Under the pieces are notes generated by a model. It was not told where the DNA came from. It made no database searches and worked only from the letters and a program-made list of their open reading frames with translations. A program made the position numbers and the translations under genes. Source: Nostoc sp. 'Peltigera membranacea cyanobiont' N6 (GTDB lineage: Bacteria; Cyanobacteriota; Cyanobacteriia; Cyanobacteriales; Nostocaceae). From it: 64,000 nt of DNA. The stretch is taken from NCBI RefSeq assembly GCF_002949735.1, contig NZ_CP026681.1, positions 4,742,001-4,806,000 on the forward strand. Reading direction: 5' to 3'. Below are positions 16,031-25,865 of this stretch, one piece after another (the first letter of the stretch is position 1; the number at the start of each line of letters is the position of its first letter).

Positions 16031-19000
16031 ATGTCATCGCCCCTTGAGCGCCCGCTAAAATTTGAAATCAGACTGCCAGACTCACATCCTCAGTTACTAG
16101 AAGGACTAGATATATGGCTGCGTTTAGGTTTGATATCCGATACCCAAGTTAAGGAGCTATGTCGAGAGTTTCTGGTGTGTACGGTGGTGTTGCAACCCCA
16201 GTCTGAAGCTCAAACAAAGGTAGTTTTTATAACTCCCGATCCCGTGCAGCAGCTGCCTGTAGCAGCTTTACAATCTAGTAGCCGCAGACAAACGCAACAA
16301 AAACCAACTGAACCCAACTTTCTCAGTAGAATATTGCAGTCCTTGGGGGCAGAATTGAGTGTCCGGTGGCTGCTTTTTTTAGGAGTATTCCTGGTAGTAG
16401 TATCATCTGGGGTACTGGCTGCGAGTCAGTGGGCAAAGTTTCCTGCTTCTGGACAGTATGGAGTTTTATTTGCTTATACTTTGAGTTTTTGGGGGTTAAG
16501 CTTCTGGGCAACTAGGCAAAACAACCTGAGATTGACGGCTCAAACTTTACTGATTGCCACTCTTTTGTTAGTTCCAGTGAACTTTTGGGCAATGGATAGC
16601 TTTAAGTTGTGGCAAAATCCTGTGGATTGGATTGTAGTTGCGATCGCCTGGCCTACTCTCACAGCTATAACTGTTTTACTCTCCAAAAATCGGACTATTT
16701 TTCCCGATTTACATCCTGGCAAATTACCTCTTGCAAATATTCTGGGGCTGAGTTATCTGCATTGGGGTTGGCAATTAAAAGGATTTCCCTTAATTGCCAT
16801 TTATGTAGCAACGATCGGCACAACCATCATTAGCATTTATCACAATCTTTACCAACGTCAAGGAGATAGAAGCGATCGCCGGCGGTTAAGTATTAACTTA
16901 CCTGCCTCTGTGATTATTTATGCTCTAATAGTGCTGCTAGTGCGGGCGATTTTTGTTGCTGGGGTAGATGTAACGCAATTAGGTTTAGCGATCGGCATTT
17001 GTGGCTGGCTAGTCACTTGGTTAGCAGAGGAGAGGGGAGAGAGCAGAGAGCAGGCGGCAGGGGGAGCAGAGGATGTAACTCTAATATTCTCCCCATCTCC
17101 CCCATTCCCCTCATCTCTCTTCCTCTGGGAAAAACTTGGTGGTATTCTACTGTTCTTGGGTTGGCTGGTTTCGGTAATAAATTATCCTTGGCAAGCCATA
17201 GCTGTCAGTGGTTTGGGTTTATGCTTTCTGGGAAGTCGCTTGCGGCGGTACAGTTTAAGGCTTGATTTCGCTGCGGTTTTTGTTATTGGCTTACAGACAG
17301 TTTGGCTAGGTTGGCGATTAGTACCTGATAGCTTACAGAAATTAGCGATCGCAACTGGCACTCAACTCACAAATTCTCAAAATCAACCCTCGGCTTTGCT
17401 GGGTGTAGCTTTATTTCCCTACATAATTTTGATGGTGGCGCTAACAGATAGCCTACATCGCACCCAAAAGCGAGAATTAGCTAAGTTTGGCGAACTGCTA
17501 ACCCTCTTACTTGGAGCTTTTTTAACAACGATCGCCATAGTAAATCCCGCATTGCGATCGCTAAATCTGCTATTTTCCACCATCACTCTGGCATTGATTA
17601 CTCAACGCCGTTCCCCCTCATCCCTTCCCCTGGTATATCTAACTCACATCATGGGAGTGCTGACATTTTGCTCTACCATTAATTGGCTGGCACCAAACCT
17701 GAGTCAACAAGTCTGGGCAAGTATTTTATTAGCTTTGATGGTTGCAGAATGGCGATTTAGCGTGGAAGAAGGACTATGGCAACGTAGTGCATGGGATGTG
17801 GGTTTAGGATTAGCCGCCGCGAGTTTTTTCCTATTGTGGATGAACGCAGAGTCATCTTGGCATGGTATAGCTGATAGCCAAGCTTATTTGGGAGCCTTAT
17901 GGCTAGTTACGCCCATAGCTCTCACGGGTGTTGCCAATTGCACAATTATCGAGCGACGGACTACTACCCGCTACTTGAGTGTCTTAGCTGTGGGAGTCGC
18001 CCAGCTACTAACTTTACAGCTACCAGGAATTAGATTAATTGGTTTGGCAGTAGGTGCGGGACTGATGTTCGCCAATACACGCTATTTGCGAAACCAAATA
18101 TCTGCGGTAATTACAGAAGGATTTGCTCTGAGTTTCATAGTAGCGCTGCTGTGGACGGGTGTACCTGGTTTACCTCGCCTTGCGCTAGGAGGTTGGTTTG
18201 TCGTCGGAGCGATCGCAACTCTAAGTCTATGGTTAGCGCGGACAGCTTTGAGCCGACGCGGTAACGAATTAGGAGTTATCTATGCAGCCGCTAGCGATCA
18301 ATGGGCGATCGCATTGTGTGGTTTTGAGTTATTTAGTTTGACGCTGCACTCAGTGCTGATTTACTCAGGGTTTATTACTTCAGGATTTTTGTACTTAGCT
18401 GCCACTGCAATCGCATTGACAGCCATTATTTATCGCAGTTGGCGAGAACCGACAAATTGGGCATTTTATGCCATCGGTTGGTCTTTGGAATTATTGACTG
18501 CCCAGATATTGGGATTTGGGGAACGCTCAACTGTTAAAATTGCGATCGCGGAGCGTGGCTTGCCAATCGCAAACATCGCTTTAGGTTTAATCGCTCAACT
18601 TGTCGGCGAGTGGTGGCGACGACGACATCAATTAGAAAAGCTTCCTAGTAGCCTCCACATTTTGCCCTTAATTTATGGTGCATTCAGCGTATTACTGCGT
18701 TTGAACACCTTCACCGAGTGGACTGGTTTGTATTCCTTGGGTGTAGCTTTAATTATCATTGGCGTGGGGCGACGGCGCGAGAACTTTAAACCCCTGCTGT
18801 ACTTAGGAATTATTGGCGTATCCATTTCTGCCTATGAACTTTTGTTCTATCAAATGTCACAAGCTTCAGGAGGAGCATTAGGTGATGGATTAATTGCTAT
18901 GTCTGCCCTTGGTGCCAGTATCATGTATGCTTACCGCATTCTGTCGCCAAGGCTTGTCAGCTACTTACGCCTAACTCCCCAAGAACTAAAAGGAATTGCC

Positions 19001-19984
19001 CATATTCATTGGGTTTGGAGTAGCTGCTTATTAATGGCTGCCATTCCTCTTCCCATTGGAGTTAACCGTTTGGTGGGATTGGCAACAGGGGGATTTTTGA
19101 TTCGCTATGCCATCTTTCAGGGACGAAATTCGCGCACTTCCCCCAGCATCTTGGGAGGAATCACAATAGCCGAAATGTGGGTTTACCTTGGCTTATTAGA
19201 GGTAGCCGGCATGAGAGTTTATTGGCGGGAGACAGCTGTAGGAAAATTTTGGGCTGGGCCGTTGGTTCCTTGGAACGGTGCGATCGCCTGTGTGGTAGCC
19301 TATTTTCTATACATTCTACCTTGGGAAAATTGGGGTTGGTCTAAAAGACCTTGGCAGCAAGCCGCCTACATCATACCACTGATAATTTTATGGGAAACCA
19401 GACTGCAAACTTACCCCATTACCTTAGTACTCGCAGCTGGATTTTACATTTTTCTCGCAAAAGTGGGTGAAAACATCCGTTTTACCTATATCAGTGTGGC
19501 ATTGATTGATTGGGCACTTTTCCGTTGGTTTGATTCCTTACGCCTGACTGATGTTTTATGGTATGTAACGCCAATTGGGTTATCACTGCTTTATATTGCT
19601 CAAGTCGATACCCAACTCAGACTACCAGAGTACAAAACAGCCCGCCATTTTCTGAGAGTACTAGGTAGTGGCTTAATTTGTGGGTGGGCAACTTTATTTC
19701 ATCAAAATACAGCCTGGATACCTGGAGTTTTAAGCCTCATCGCCATTTTTGCCGGATTAGCTTTGCGAGTGCGGGCTTTTCTCTACATTGGTACAGCCGC
19801 TTTTCTAATCACTACAATCTATCAATCGGTAATTTTCAGCTTGCAGTACTCATTTTTAAAATGGGTTGTTGGTTTGCTAGTCGGAATTTTACTGATTTAC
19901 ATCGCCGCCAACTTTGAAACCCGTCGCGCTCAAATAACTTCCTTAATTCGTAGCGCCGTTGATGAATTTCAATCATGGCAATAA
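16031..19984 (+). CDS. Giant polytopic membrane protein, unrecognised
   Basis: The protein has 1317 residues from the ATG at 16031. A GTG at 15959 would add 24 mostly hydrophobic residues and is less likely because FEIRLPDSHPQLLEGLDIWL looks like the true cytoplasmic start. After a soluble N-terminal domain of about 100 residues come roughly 30 or more hydrophobic segments reaching the C-terminus (DEFQSWQ). No transporter or enzyme motif was recognised. Between about 17025 and 17130 the frame passes through a purine-then-pyrimidine repeat that encodes a hydrophilic loop rich in Gly, Glu, Ser and Pro. Such very large membrane proteins are conserved in cyanobacteria without known function (from memory). 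It stands alone. Confidence 0.75.
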   Translation: MSSPLERPLKFEIRLPDSHPQLLEGLDIWLRLGLISDTQVKELCREFLVCTVVLQPQSEAQTKVVFITPDPVQQLPVAALQSSSRRQTQQKPTEPNFLSRILQSLGAELSVRWLLFLGVFLVVVSSGVLAASQWAKFPASGQYGVLFAYTLSFWGLSFWATRQNNLRLTAQTLLIATLLLVPVNFWAMDSFKLWQNPVDWIVVAIAWPTLTAITVLLSKNRTIFPDLHPGKLPLANILGLSYLHWGWQLKGFPLIAIYVATIGTTIISIYHNLYQRQGDRSDRRRLSINLPASVIIYALIVLLVRAIFVAGVDVTQLGLAIGICGWLVTWLAEERGESREQAAGGAEDVTLIFSPSPPFPSSLFLWEKLGGILLFLGWLVSVINYPWQAIAVSGLGLCFLGSRLRRYSLRLDFAAVFVIGLQTVWLGWRLVPDSLQKLAIATGTQLTNSQNQPSALLGVALFPYIILMVALTDSLHRTQKRELAKFGELLTLLLGAFLTTIAIVNPALRSLNLLFSTITLALITQRRSPSSLPLVYLTHIMGVLTFCSTINWLAPNLSQQVWASILLALMVAEWRFSVEEGLWQRSAWDVGLGLAAASFFLLWMNAESSWHGIADSQAYLGALWLVTPIALTGVANCTIIERRTTTRYLSVLAVGVAQLLTLQLPGIRLIGLAVGAGLMFANTRYLRNQISAVITEGFALSFIVALLWTGVPGLPRLALGGWFVVGAIATLSLWLARTALSRRGNELGVIYAAASDQWAIALCGFELFSLTLHSVLIYSGFITSGFLYLAATAIALTAIIYRSWREPTNWAFYAIGWSLELLTAQILGFGERSTVKIAIAERGLPIANIALGLIAQLVGEWWRRRHQLEKLPSSLHILPLIYGAFSVLLRLNTFTEWTGLYSLGVALIIIGVGRRRENFKPLLYLGIIGVSISAYELLFYQMSQASGGALGDGLIAMSALGASIMYAYRILSPRLVSYLRLTPQELKGIAHIHWVWSSCLLMAAIPLPIGVNRLVGLATGGFLIRYAIFQGRNSRTSPSILGGITIAEMWVYLGLLEVAGMRVYWRETAVGKFWAGPLVPWNGAIACVVAYFLYILPWENWGWSKRPWQQAAYIIPLIILWETRLQTYPITLVLAAGFYIFLAKVGENIRFTYISVALIDWALFRWFDSLRLTDVLWYVTPIGLSLLYIAQVDTQLRLPEYKTARHFLRVLGSGLICGWATLFHQNTAWIPGVLSLIAIFAGLALRVRAFLYIGTAAFLITTIYQSVIFSLQYSFLKWVVGLLVGILLIYIAANFETRRAQITSLIRSAVDEFQSWQ
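17025..17130. repeat. Purine/pyrimidine low-complexity repeat carried in-frame inside a coding sequence
   Basis: A run of gaggagaggggagagagcag character is followed by its rough inverse (ctccccatctcccccattcc onward). Similar tracts are otherwise intergenic in this window (39859-40005) or at a gene end (about 29015-29060). Here the tract keeps the reading frame open and inserts a hydrophilic loop between membrane segments. Confidence 0.55.
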
Positions 19985-20034
19985 AGGCAGAGAGTTAGAT
20001 AGTCGGGATGATTACAGCCGCATTGACAACTAAC

Positions 20035-20643
20035 TCAGAGGGTAATTGCACTGATACCGCGTACAAAAATCTCTACACAGGTTTCTATATAGTCTTCACA
20101 GCTATAGCTGTCTTGATTGAATTTTGCACTACGGCATAGCATTCCAGCTAACAGCATTCCTGTAAACATATCGACTGCTGGAAATGGATCGAGGTCTGCT
20201 CTGACAATGCCTCGTATCTGACCCGATTGCAGGTAAGCTACCAGCTTTTCTCTTAAAGGCTTGGCAGCTTCTTGAATAACTTGTTTGGCCGCCTCTGGAT
20301 GACGTTTCGCTTCTCCAATAAAGGTACGAATTAAGTCTTCTTGTGCCTCTAGCATAGTATTGTAAAGATTGGCATACTGTCTTAAATCAATTTTTAAATC
20401 CTGGGTCCACGCTTCAGGGTGTGCAAGGGCTTCCGTCTGGAGTGCAAAGGCATTTTTGATGACTGCTCCCAAAAGTTGTTCTTTACTAGCAAAATGGCGA
20501 AACAAAGTGACCTCATTCACATCAGCAACACGAGCTATTTCACGGGTAGTTGCTCCTTGAACACCTAAGCTAGCAAATACCTGCGAAGCGGCTTCTATCA
20601 AACGTGTACGGGTAAGAGTTGATGAACGGATAGTTTTATTCAT
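20035..20643 (-). CDS. TetR/AcrR family transcriptional regulator
   Basis: The protein has 202 residues. The N-terminal HTH (about 10-57) reads TRTRLIEAASQVFASLG, TTREIARVADVNEVTLFRHF and ASKEQLL, which is textbook TetR. The C-terminal ligand-binding part is helical and resembles the C-terminal domain found in regulators of multidrug efflux. The RND pump genes on the same strand begin one gene upstream (GNAT, then pump), so it may repress them; this is inferred from proximity only. No palindromic operator was identified with confidence. Confidence 0.9.
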   Translation of the reverse strand: MNKTIRSSTLTRTRLIEAASQVFASLGVQGATTREIARVADVNEVTLFRHFASKEQLLGAVIKNAFALQTEALAHPEAWTQDLKIDLRQYANLYNTMLEAQEDLIRTFIGEAKRHPEAAKQVIQEAAKPLREKLVAYLQSGQIRGIVRADLDPFPAVDMFTGMLLAGMLCRSAKFNQDSYSCEDYIETCVEIFVRGISAITL

Positions 20644-20759
20644 TTATGCTGGCAAGTACTTACTTACATCATAAGTTATGTAAAGAAAGCGATCGCAACT
20701 TGGGTAAAAATTAATCTTGATACCAGCATTTTTAAAGTTAGTGAAAATATTGTATCGGC

Positions 20760-21263
20760 TCAAATTTCCTTTGGTACTTTAGCTAATATTTTACTCATTT
20801 TAGTAACTGGGACAAATACCCCACTTCCTAAATAATGAGGTGCCCTTTGGATGGCAGTAAATCCCAGCCGTAAATAAAATCCTTCAGCATAAAGACTAGC
20901 TGTTGTAATTACCTTATCTATGCCTTGCTCAATTGCTTCATCGCAAAAATGTTGAACTAAAGCCCGCCCAACTCCTTTACCTTGATATTTAGGATGGACA
21001 TACAGCCCGATAAGTTCATCAACTATAAAACTAGCAAAACCTATGACAGCATCTCCCTCAATTGCAACCCAGCAAGTCTCCACTTTGATACTTTTTAAGA
21101 TATTTGAACCATCAGGTTTTTCGCGGTAATTACGCCAAACTAAAAGTTCTTTTTCGGTGTAGAAAGTTGCAGGTAGAGCTTTAATAGCAGCAATATGAAT
21201 TGCACTCAGCACCCAGGCATCTGTTTCTTGAGCAGGTCGAAGAGATATTTCGTTAGCACTCAT
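20760..21263 (-). CDS. GNAT family N-acetyltransferase
   Basis: From the ATG at 21263 the protein has 167 residues and starts directly with the acetyltransferase fold (ISLRPAQETDAWVLSAIH). A GTG at 21350 would add 29 nonconserved residues. The acetyl-CoA-binding motif A is clear: IGLYVHPKYQGKGVGRALVQ, with the R/QxxGxG/A loop, followed by ASLYAEGFYLRLGF, typical of motif B. It transfers an acetyl group from acetyl-CoA to an amine; the substrate is unknown. Confidence 0.9.
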   Translation of the reverse strand: MSANEISLRPAQETDAWVLSAIHIAAIKALPATFYTEKELLVWRNYREKPDGSNILKSIKVETCWVAIEGDAVIGFASFIVDELIGLYVHPKYQGKGVGRALVQHFCDEAIEQGIDKVITTASLYAEGFYLRLGFTAIQRAPHYLGSGVFVPVTKMSKILAKVPKEI

Positions 21264-21443
21264 AAATTCAGGGCTAGCATTCAGATTACATACCTGATTG
21301 ACTTTCCGATCCAATCCTTTACTGAGATTATCAGTTTGCAATTGAGTCACATAGCATTTTCCAGGCTAGTAAGACTACAGTTTACACACAAGTCTTTCCG
21401 CAGCCATATATTTATTAATAAATCTCGAACTACTTTCTATCCC

Positions 21444-21465
21444 ACCTCGGAATGAATTCCGAGGT
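21444..21465. repeat. Perfect palindrome, possible terminator stem
   Basis: ACCTCGGAAT (21444-21453) and ATTCCGAGGT (21456-21465) are perfect inverses around two bases. It lies in the gap between the RND pump gene end (21504, minus strand) and the GNAT gene. It could end the pump transcript, but there is no strong U-tract. Similar gg-aatgaattcc palindromes are dispersed in related genomes (from memory). Confidence 0.45.
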
Positions 21466-21503
21466 AGGATGTCGGTGAGTATTAGAGGGGCTAATTTCCC
21501 TTG

Positions 21504-24500
21504 CTATGTTTTGAAGAAAAAGCGGTAAGACTTCGGTTGTCCAAGCTTTTTCCGCAATGCTTCCATGTAAATAAAAAATACCGGAGTCAGATAGAGAGTT
21601 AATATCTGAGAGAACAGCAATCCACCAACGATCGCAATCCCCAAAGGACGACGCGCTTCTGAACCGACTCCTGTGCCCAACGCAATGGGGAGTGTGCCAA
21701 TTAAAGCTGCCATCGTTGTCATCATAATCGGCCGGAAGCGAACCAAGCAAGCGGCATAGATGGCATCAAAGGAATTTTTACCTTCCTTGCGTTGCGCTTC
21801 AATGGCAAAATCCACCAACATAATCCCGTTTTTCTTGACGATACCCACTAGCAGAATAATGCCGATGAAAGAGTAAAGGTTTAAATCAACCTGGAAAATT
21901 AGCAGCGTCAGTAATGCGCCAAAACCCGCCGAAGGTAAACCGGAAAGAATGGTAATTGGGTGAATAAAATCCTCATAGAGGATACCGAGAATTAGGTAGA
22001 TGACTAAAATAGACACCAACAACAACACGCCTAAATCGTTGAAAGACTGTTGAAAGGTTTGGGCTGAACCCTGAAAACTGGTGGTAATTGTTGAAGGTAG
22101 TATCTCACTGGCTGCTTGCTTGATGGCATCTGTAGCTTGACTGAGAGACGTTCCTGGGAGGGTGTCAAAAGATATCGTTGAAGAAGGGAGTTGAGCAACG
22201 TGAGCGACAGTGAGGGGGCCGACATTTTGGGTGATATTTGTGATCGCACTCAGGGGAACAAGTTTCCCTGTACTTGATTGCACATAGAGCATCGATAAGG
22301 CGCTGGGATCTCGTTGAAACTCCGGTTTAACTTCTAAGATTACATAAAATTGGTCATTTGGGGTATAGATAGTAGAAACCTGGCTAGAACCATAAGCGGC
22401 GCTGAGGGTTTGTTGAACCAGTTCGGCGGTAATGCCAAGGGTTGCAGCTTTATTGTGGTCAATTTGGACTTGGATTTGGGGAGTGCTGAGTTGTAAATCG
22501 CTGTCAACGTCCCGGAGTCCTGGTAGAGTTTTGACTTTATCTACAAGTTTAGGAACGTATTGGCGTAAGTCTTGCAGATTTAAACTCTGCAACGTGAACT
22601 GATAAGTAGAATTGGTTTGTTGTCCACCGATGGGAATAGCTGGCGGAGAGCGGAGGAATGTCTTAAGTCCAACCACACGCCTTAACTTGGGGGTTAACTC
22701 TTGAATGATTTCGTCAGCGCTGAGTTTCCGTTTAGAACGTGGCTTGAGCCGAATAGTAATTCGCCCGGAATTCACGGAGGCGTTAGGGCCGCTTGCGCCC
22801 ACAATGGAATCAACTGCTTCTATGTTGGGGTCTTGACGAATGATATCGACAACCTTTTGTTGGTGACGACGCATATCATCAAAAGAAATATCTTGCGCTG
22901 CTTTTGTGTTTCCCATCAGTTGTCCGGTGTCTTCGGTGGGAATAAAGCCTTTGGGAACGATGACGAACAAATATACAGTCATTATCAGCAAAATACCAGA
23001 ACCGATTAGTGTCATCAGACGGTATTTTAAAATCGGCTTGAGCGTCCAATCATATCCTTGCAGTAGTGAATCAAATGCTCGTTCTGAAAAGCGATACACC
23101 AAATTTGGCTTTTGCTGATGGGATGAACGCAAAAAGCGACTGCACAACATTGGGGTGAGACTGAGGGAAACAAAACCCGAAACCAAAATTGCCACTGCGA
23201 TCGTCACGGCAAATTCATGAAATAATTTACCGATGATTCCACTCATAAACATGATGGGGATAAACACCGCCACTAGGGAAAGTGTCATTGACAAAATGGT
23301 AAAGCTGATTTCCCTCGATCCCTTCAATGCCGCGTTTAGGGGAGATTCGCCCATTTCTCGATAACGGACGATATTTTCTAACACCACGATCGCATCATCC
23401 ACCACAAAACCCACAGAAAGGGTCAACGCCATGAGTGAGAGGTTGTCTAGGGAAAAGCCCGACAGATACATCACAGCGAAAGTGCCAATGATGGCTACAG
23501 GTAGCGCCAAACTAGGAATCAGCGTCGCAGTTGTGTCACGCAAGAATAAGAAAATAACTAAGACAACTAGACAAACCGATAGAACCAAGGTAAATTTTAC
23601 ATCGTTGACAGAGGCGCGGATAGTTTGGGAGCGATCGTACATAATCCCCATCTCAATGGATTTGGGAACTTGTTCGCGCAGTGTCGGTAAAAGTTCCTGG
23701 ATGGCATCAACGATATTTACAGTATTAGCACCCGGCTGTGGCTGTACAGCGAGAACAACCGAATGGCGGTTTGTCACCTTCTGATCGCTATACAAATTCG
23801 AGACTTTGACGTTTTGTTCGCTGTCAATCACATCCCCCAAATCCTGGAGGCGCACGGGTGCGCCATTCTTATAAGTTACAATCAACTGGCGATAGCCGGC
23901 GGCATCGGTAAGTTGACCGTTTGCCTGAATCGTATAACTTTTGTAAGTGCCAGAAAGACTGCCTGTTGGCAAGTTGACATTTCCTTGTTGAATGGCAGTT
24001 TTTACCTGACTTAGACCAATTCCCCTTGATGCCAACTCTCGCGGATCGAGTTGGACGCGGACTGCATATTGCTGTTGACCATATACCTGTACCTGAGCAA
24101 CACCATCAATCATCGAGATGGGTTGACCAACTGTTACCTCTGCGTATTCATCTACTGTGGAGATTGGCTGTGTCTCAGAATACATATAGAGGTAGATAAC
24201 AGGTGAGACAGAGGGGTTAACTTTGCGGTACGTGGGGGGGTGAGGCATTCCGGCAGGTAGTTGTCCGGCGGCGGCGGAGATGGCTGCTTGCACATCTTTG
24301 GCGGCATCTTCCACTCTACGACTAAAGTCAAATTGGAGGGAGATGTTGGTGCTACCAGTTGAACTGGTGGAATTGAAGGAATTTAGTCCGGCAATTTCGG
24401 TAAACTGTCTTTCTAGAGGTGCAGCGACGGAAGATGCCATTGTTTCGGGGGTAGCACCTGGGAGACTAGCTGAGACAGAAATAAAAGGATATTCAACGTT

Positions 24501-24614
24501 GGGTAGGGCACTGATGGGTAAGAGGAAATAACTCATCAGACCGAAGATGAGAATACCGATCGTGACCAAGGTGGTCATGACTGGACGACGGATGAAGGGT
24601 TCTGAAAGGTTCAT
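21504..24614 (-). CDS. RND-family efflux pump permease (AcrB/MdtB-like), second copy
   Basis: The protein has 1036 residues, full length for the HAE-1 group. It starts NLSEPFIRRPVMTTLVTIG, has two six-TM halves with large periplasmic loops, and shows the TM4 signature GFVVDDAIVVLENI with the paired Asp residues of the proton relay. The C-terminal half has ILLVGIVKKNGIMLVDFA. It pumps hydrophobic compounds out through a tripartite complex driven by protons. It is a paralogue of the pump at 25866-28988. Between them lie a SUKH gene and a HEAT-repeat gene, so the likely ancestral order adaptor-pump-pump is interrupted. It has no adaptor of its own and may share the HlyD-type protein, as MdtB and MdtC share MdtA. 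Confidence 0.93.
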   Translation of the reverse strand: MNLSEPFIRRPVMTTLVTIGILIFGLMSYFLLPISALPNVEYPFISVSASLPGATPETMASSVAAPLERQFTEIAGLNSFNSTSSTGSTNISLQFDFSRRVEDAAKDVQAAISAAAGQLPAGMPHPPTYRKVNPSVSPVIYLYMYSETQPISTVDEYAEVTVGQPISMIDGVAQVQVYGQQQYAVRVQLDPRELASRGIGLSQVKTAIQQGNVNLPTGSLSGTYKSYTIQANGQLTDAAGYRQLIVTYKNGAPVRLQDLGDVIDSEQNVKVSNLYSDQKVTNRHSVVLAVQPQPGANTVNIVDAIQELLPTLREQVPKSIEMGIMYDRSQTIRASVNDVKFTLVLSVCLVVLVIFLFLRDTTATLIPSLALPVAIIGTFAVMYLSGFSLDNLSLMALTLSVGFVVDDAIVVLENIVRYREMGESPLNAALKGSREISFTILSMTLSLVAVFIPIMFMSGIIGKLFHEFAVTIAVAILVSGFVSLSLTPMLCSRFLRSSHQQKPNLVYRFSERAFDSLLQGYDWTLKPILKYRLMTLIGSGILLIMTVYLFVIVPKGFIPTEDTGQLMGNTKAAQDISFDDMRRHQQKVVDIIRQDPNIEAVDSIVGASGPNASVNSGRITIRLKPRSKRKLSADEIIQELTPKLRRVVGLKTFLRSPPAIPIGGQQTNSTYQFTLQSLNLQDLRQYVPKLVDKVKTLPGLRDVDSDLQLSTPQIQVQIDHNKAATLGITAELVQQTLSAAYGSSQVSTIYTPNDQFYVILEVKPEFQRDPSALSMLYVQSSTGKLVPLSAITNITQNVGPLTVAHVAQLPSSTISFDTLPGTSLSQATDAIKQAASEILPSTITTSFQGSAQTFQQSFNDLGVLLLVSILVIYLILGILYEDFIHPITILSGLPSAGFGALLTLLIFQVDLNLYSFIGIILLVGIVKKNGIMLVDFAIEAQRKEGKNSFDAIYAACLVRFRPIMMTTMAALIGTLPIALGTGVGSEARRPLGIAIVGGLLFSQILTLYLTPVFFIYMEALRKKLGQPKSYRFFFKT

Positions 24615-24705
24615 GGGTTTTGTTATCCCAGAAATGTGGTAGCGGTGCGATCGCTAAATATAATTTCAACGTGAATTCGATCAATCTGTAATAGGTGCAA
24701 CAACT

Positions 24706-25029
24706 CTATCTGTGATTTTTAAACATATCTAACGCCTCCTGAACTGCTTCTTGAACAACTGGATCTGGATCTTCTAAAAGCTGCGATACAAAATCTACAG
24801 CCTCAAATGCTTTGATTTTTCCTAAAGCAAACGCCGACCTACTACGAACCCATTTGTTAGGGTGTTGAAGTACTTGAATTAATGCATCTACTGCTCGAAG
24901 TTGTTCAAGTACTAATACTACAGAAAAGCCGGAATCATATTTTTCGTCTTGCAGCACATAAAGAAGAGTCGTAACTACTTGACTTTTCAGGCTACTTGGC
25001 GGGATTTCTATTTGATAGCTATCGATCAT
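24706..25029 (-). CDS. Small HEAT-repeat protein, possibly 5'-truncated
   Basis: From the ATG at 25029 the protein has 107 residues. Two HEAT-like repeats are visible (AVDALIQVLQHPNKWVRSRS, then AVDFVSQLLEDPDPVVQEAV). Coding-like sequence continues upstream in the same frame (NSGITDLAIERFLKIFPED and on) right back to the TAA of the SUKH gene at 25129, but has no ATG, GTG or TTG near its beginning. The gene may therefore have lost its natural start, or be the remainder of a longer protein once joined to its neighbour. HEAT proteins are scaffolds; a role in immunity is only suggested by the SUKH gene beside it. Confidence 0.6.
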   Translation of the reverse strand: MIDSYQIEIPPSSLKSQVVTTLLYVLQDEKYDSGFSVVLVLEQLRAVDALIQVLQHPNKWVRSRSAFALGKIKAFEAVDFVSQLLEDPDPVVQEAVQEALDMFKNHR

Positions 25030-25128
25030 ATTTAGGTCGTCATAAAGTAGGTGTACGGTTTGCCAAGAGGAATCTTCAGGAAAGATTTTCAGAAATCTTT
25101 CGATAGCTAAGTCTGTAATTCCTGAGTT

Positions 25129-25686
25129 TTACTTTCGATATGCAGCAGCATAGTTTTTCTCATCTTTCTCTATGTAACCATTACGACCAATGAACAATCC
25201 CCCAGTCTCGTAAGATTCTGCTATGGTCAACATCATAGCTGTTAAATTGCTGTATCGTAGCGAAATTTCGGCAATTTCGGAGATATGAACTACAGGAGAA
25301 GTTGTTTGTTCCTTATCTGTTGCAACAACTGCTAAAAATTCCATATCCGACATACAGACTGGTAAGACAGGTTTTCCTAGATACTTATACATCCGAGCTA
25401 TTTCTTCATGTTCTTCTGCCCAAGTTTTAGCCTCTTTTACTGCTGACTCCAAATTTAAAAGAAACATATAATTAAATATCCAATCATCTACACACTCATC
25501 TATTGGATATCCATTTGACCATTGATAAATTTCCCTAACTTCTTTTGAAACTTCAAACGATAGTCTACTCAATAGAGTATCTATTTCTAATGGACTTAAA
25601 CCTGATGCCAAGGATGCAATCTTTGCTGGATAATTTTTTTTAAACCAGTAATGAATTCGGTTTAATGCATTTTTAATATCCGACAT
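25129..25686 (-). CDS. SMI1/KNR4 (SUKH)-like protein
   Basis: The protein has 185 residues. It shows the SUKH layout: an N-terminal helix, LSFEVSKEVREIYQWSNGY (the diagnostic helix with W.NG), the strand region with PVLPVCMSDMEFLAVV, and a C-terminal helix (YSNLTAMMLTIAESYETG). SUKH proteins commonly confer immunity to polymorphic toxins, but also occur alone. It lies between two RND pump genes, upstream of a HEAT-repeat gene in the same frame. No toxin is nearby. It is the second SUKH-like gene in the window, the other being at 3827-4408. Confidence 0.7.
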   Translation of the reverse strand: MSDIKNALNRIHYWFKKNYPAKIASLASGLSPLEIDTLLSRLSFEVSKEVREIYQWSNGYPIDECVDDWIFNYMFLLNLESAVKEAKTWAEEHEEIARMYKYLGKPVLPVCMSDMEFLAVVATDKEQTTSPVVHISEIAEISLRYSNLTAMMLTIAESYETGGLFIGRNGYIEKDEKNYAAAYRK

Positions 25687-25760
25687 AAGTGTTTAATTGT
25701 AATTAAGAAAATCGGATTTAGTCTCTATACGGTTCAGTTAAGCTAAAGATTTTATTTTTT

Positions 25761-25800
25761 AACGAACCGCCAAGACGCAGAGGACGCAGAGTAAGGAGAA
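25761..25800. repeat. Dispersed repeat (aacgaaccgccaagacgcag type)
   Basis: The segment from 25761 reads aacgaaccgccaagacgcag and continues aggacgcagagtaaggag. An inverted, slightly diverged copy lies at 30612-30643. Together the copies bracket the adaptor gene and first RND pump gene. The motif is a common intergenic repeat in Nostocales (from memory). Confidence 0.6.
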
Positions 25801-25865
25801 ATAGAGAGGGGTTTTGCGTCAGTTATGGAATTCGTAATTCGTAAGGCTATATTGCTTGTTGAACA

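Noticed and set aside
21430..21750. 106-codon minus-strand ORF overlapping the RND pump end
   Set aside because: It lies in another frame of the well-supported pump gene; the same kind of shadow occurs at 25906-26124.
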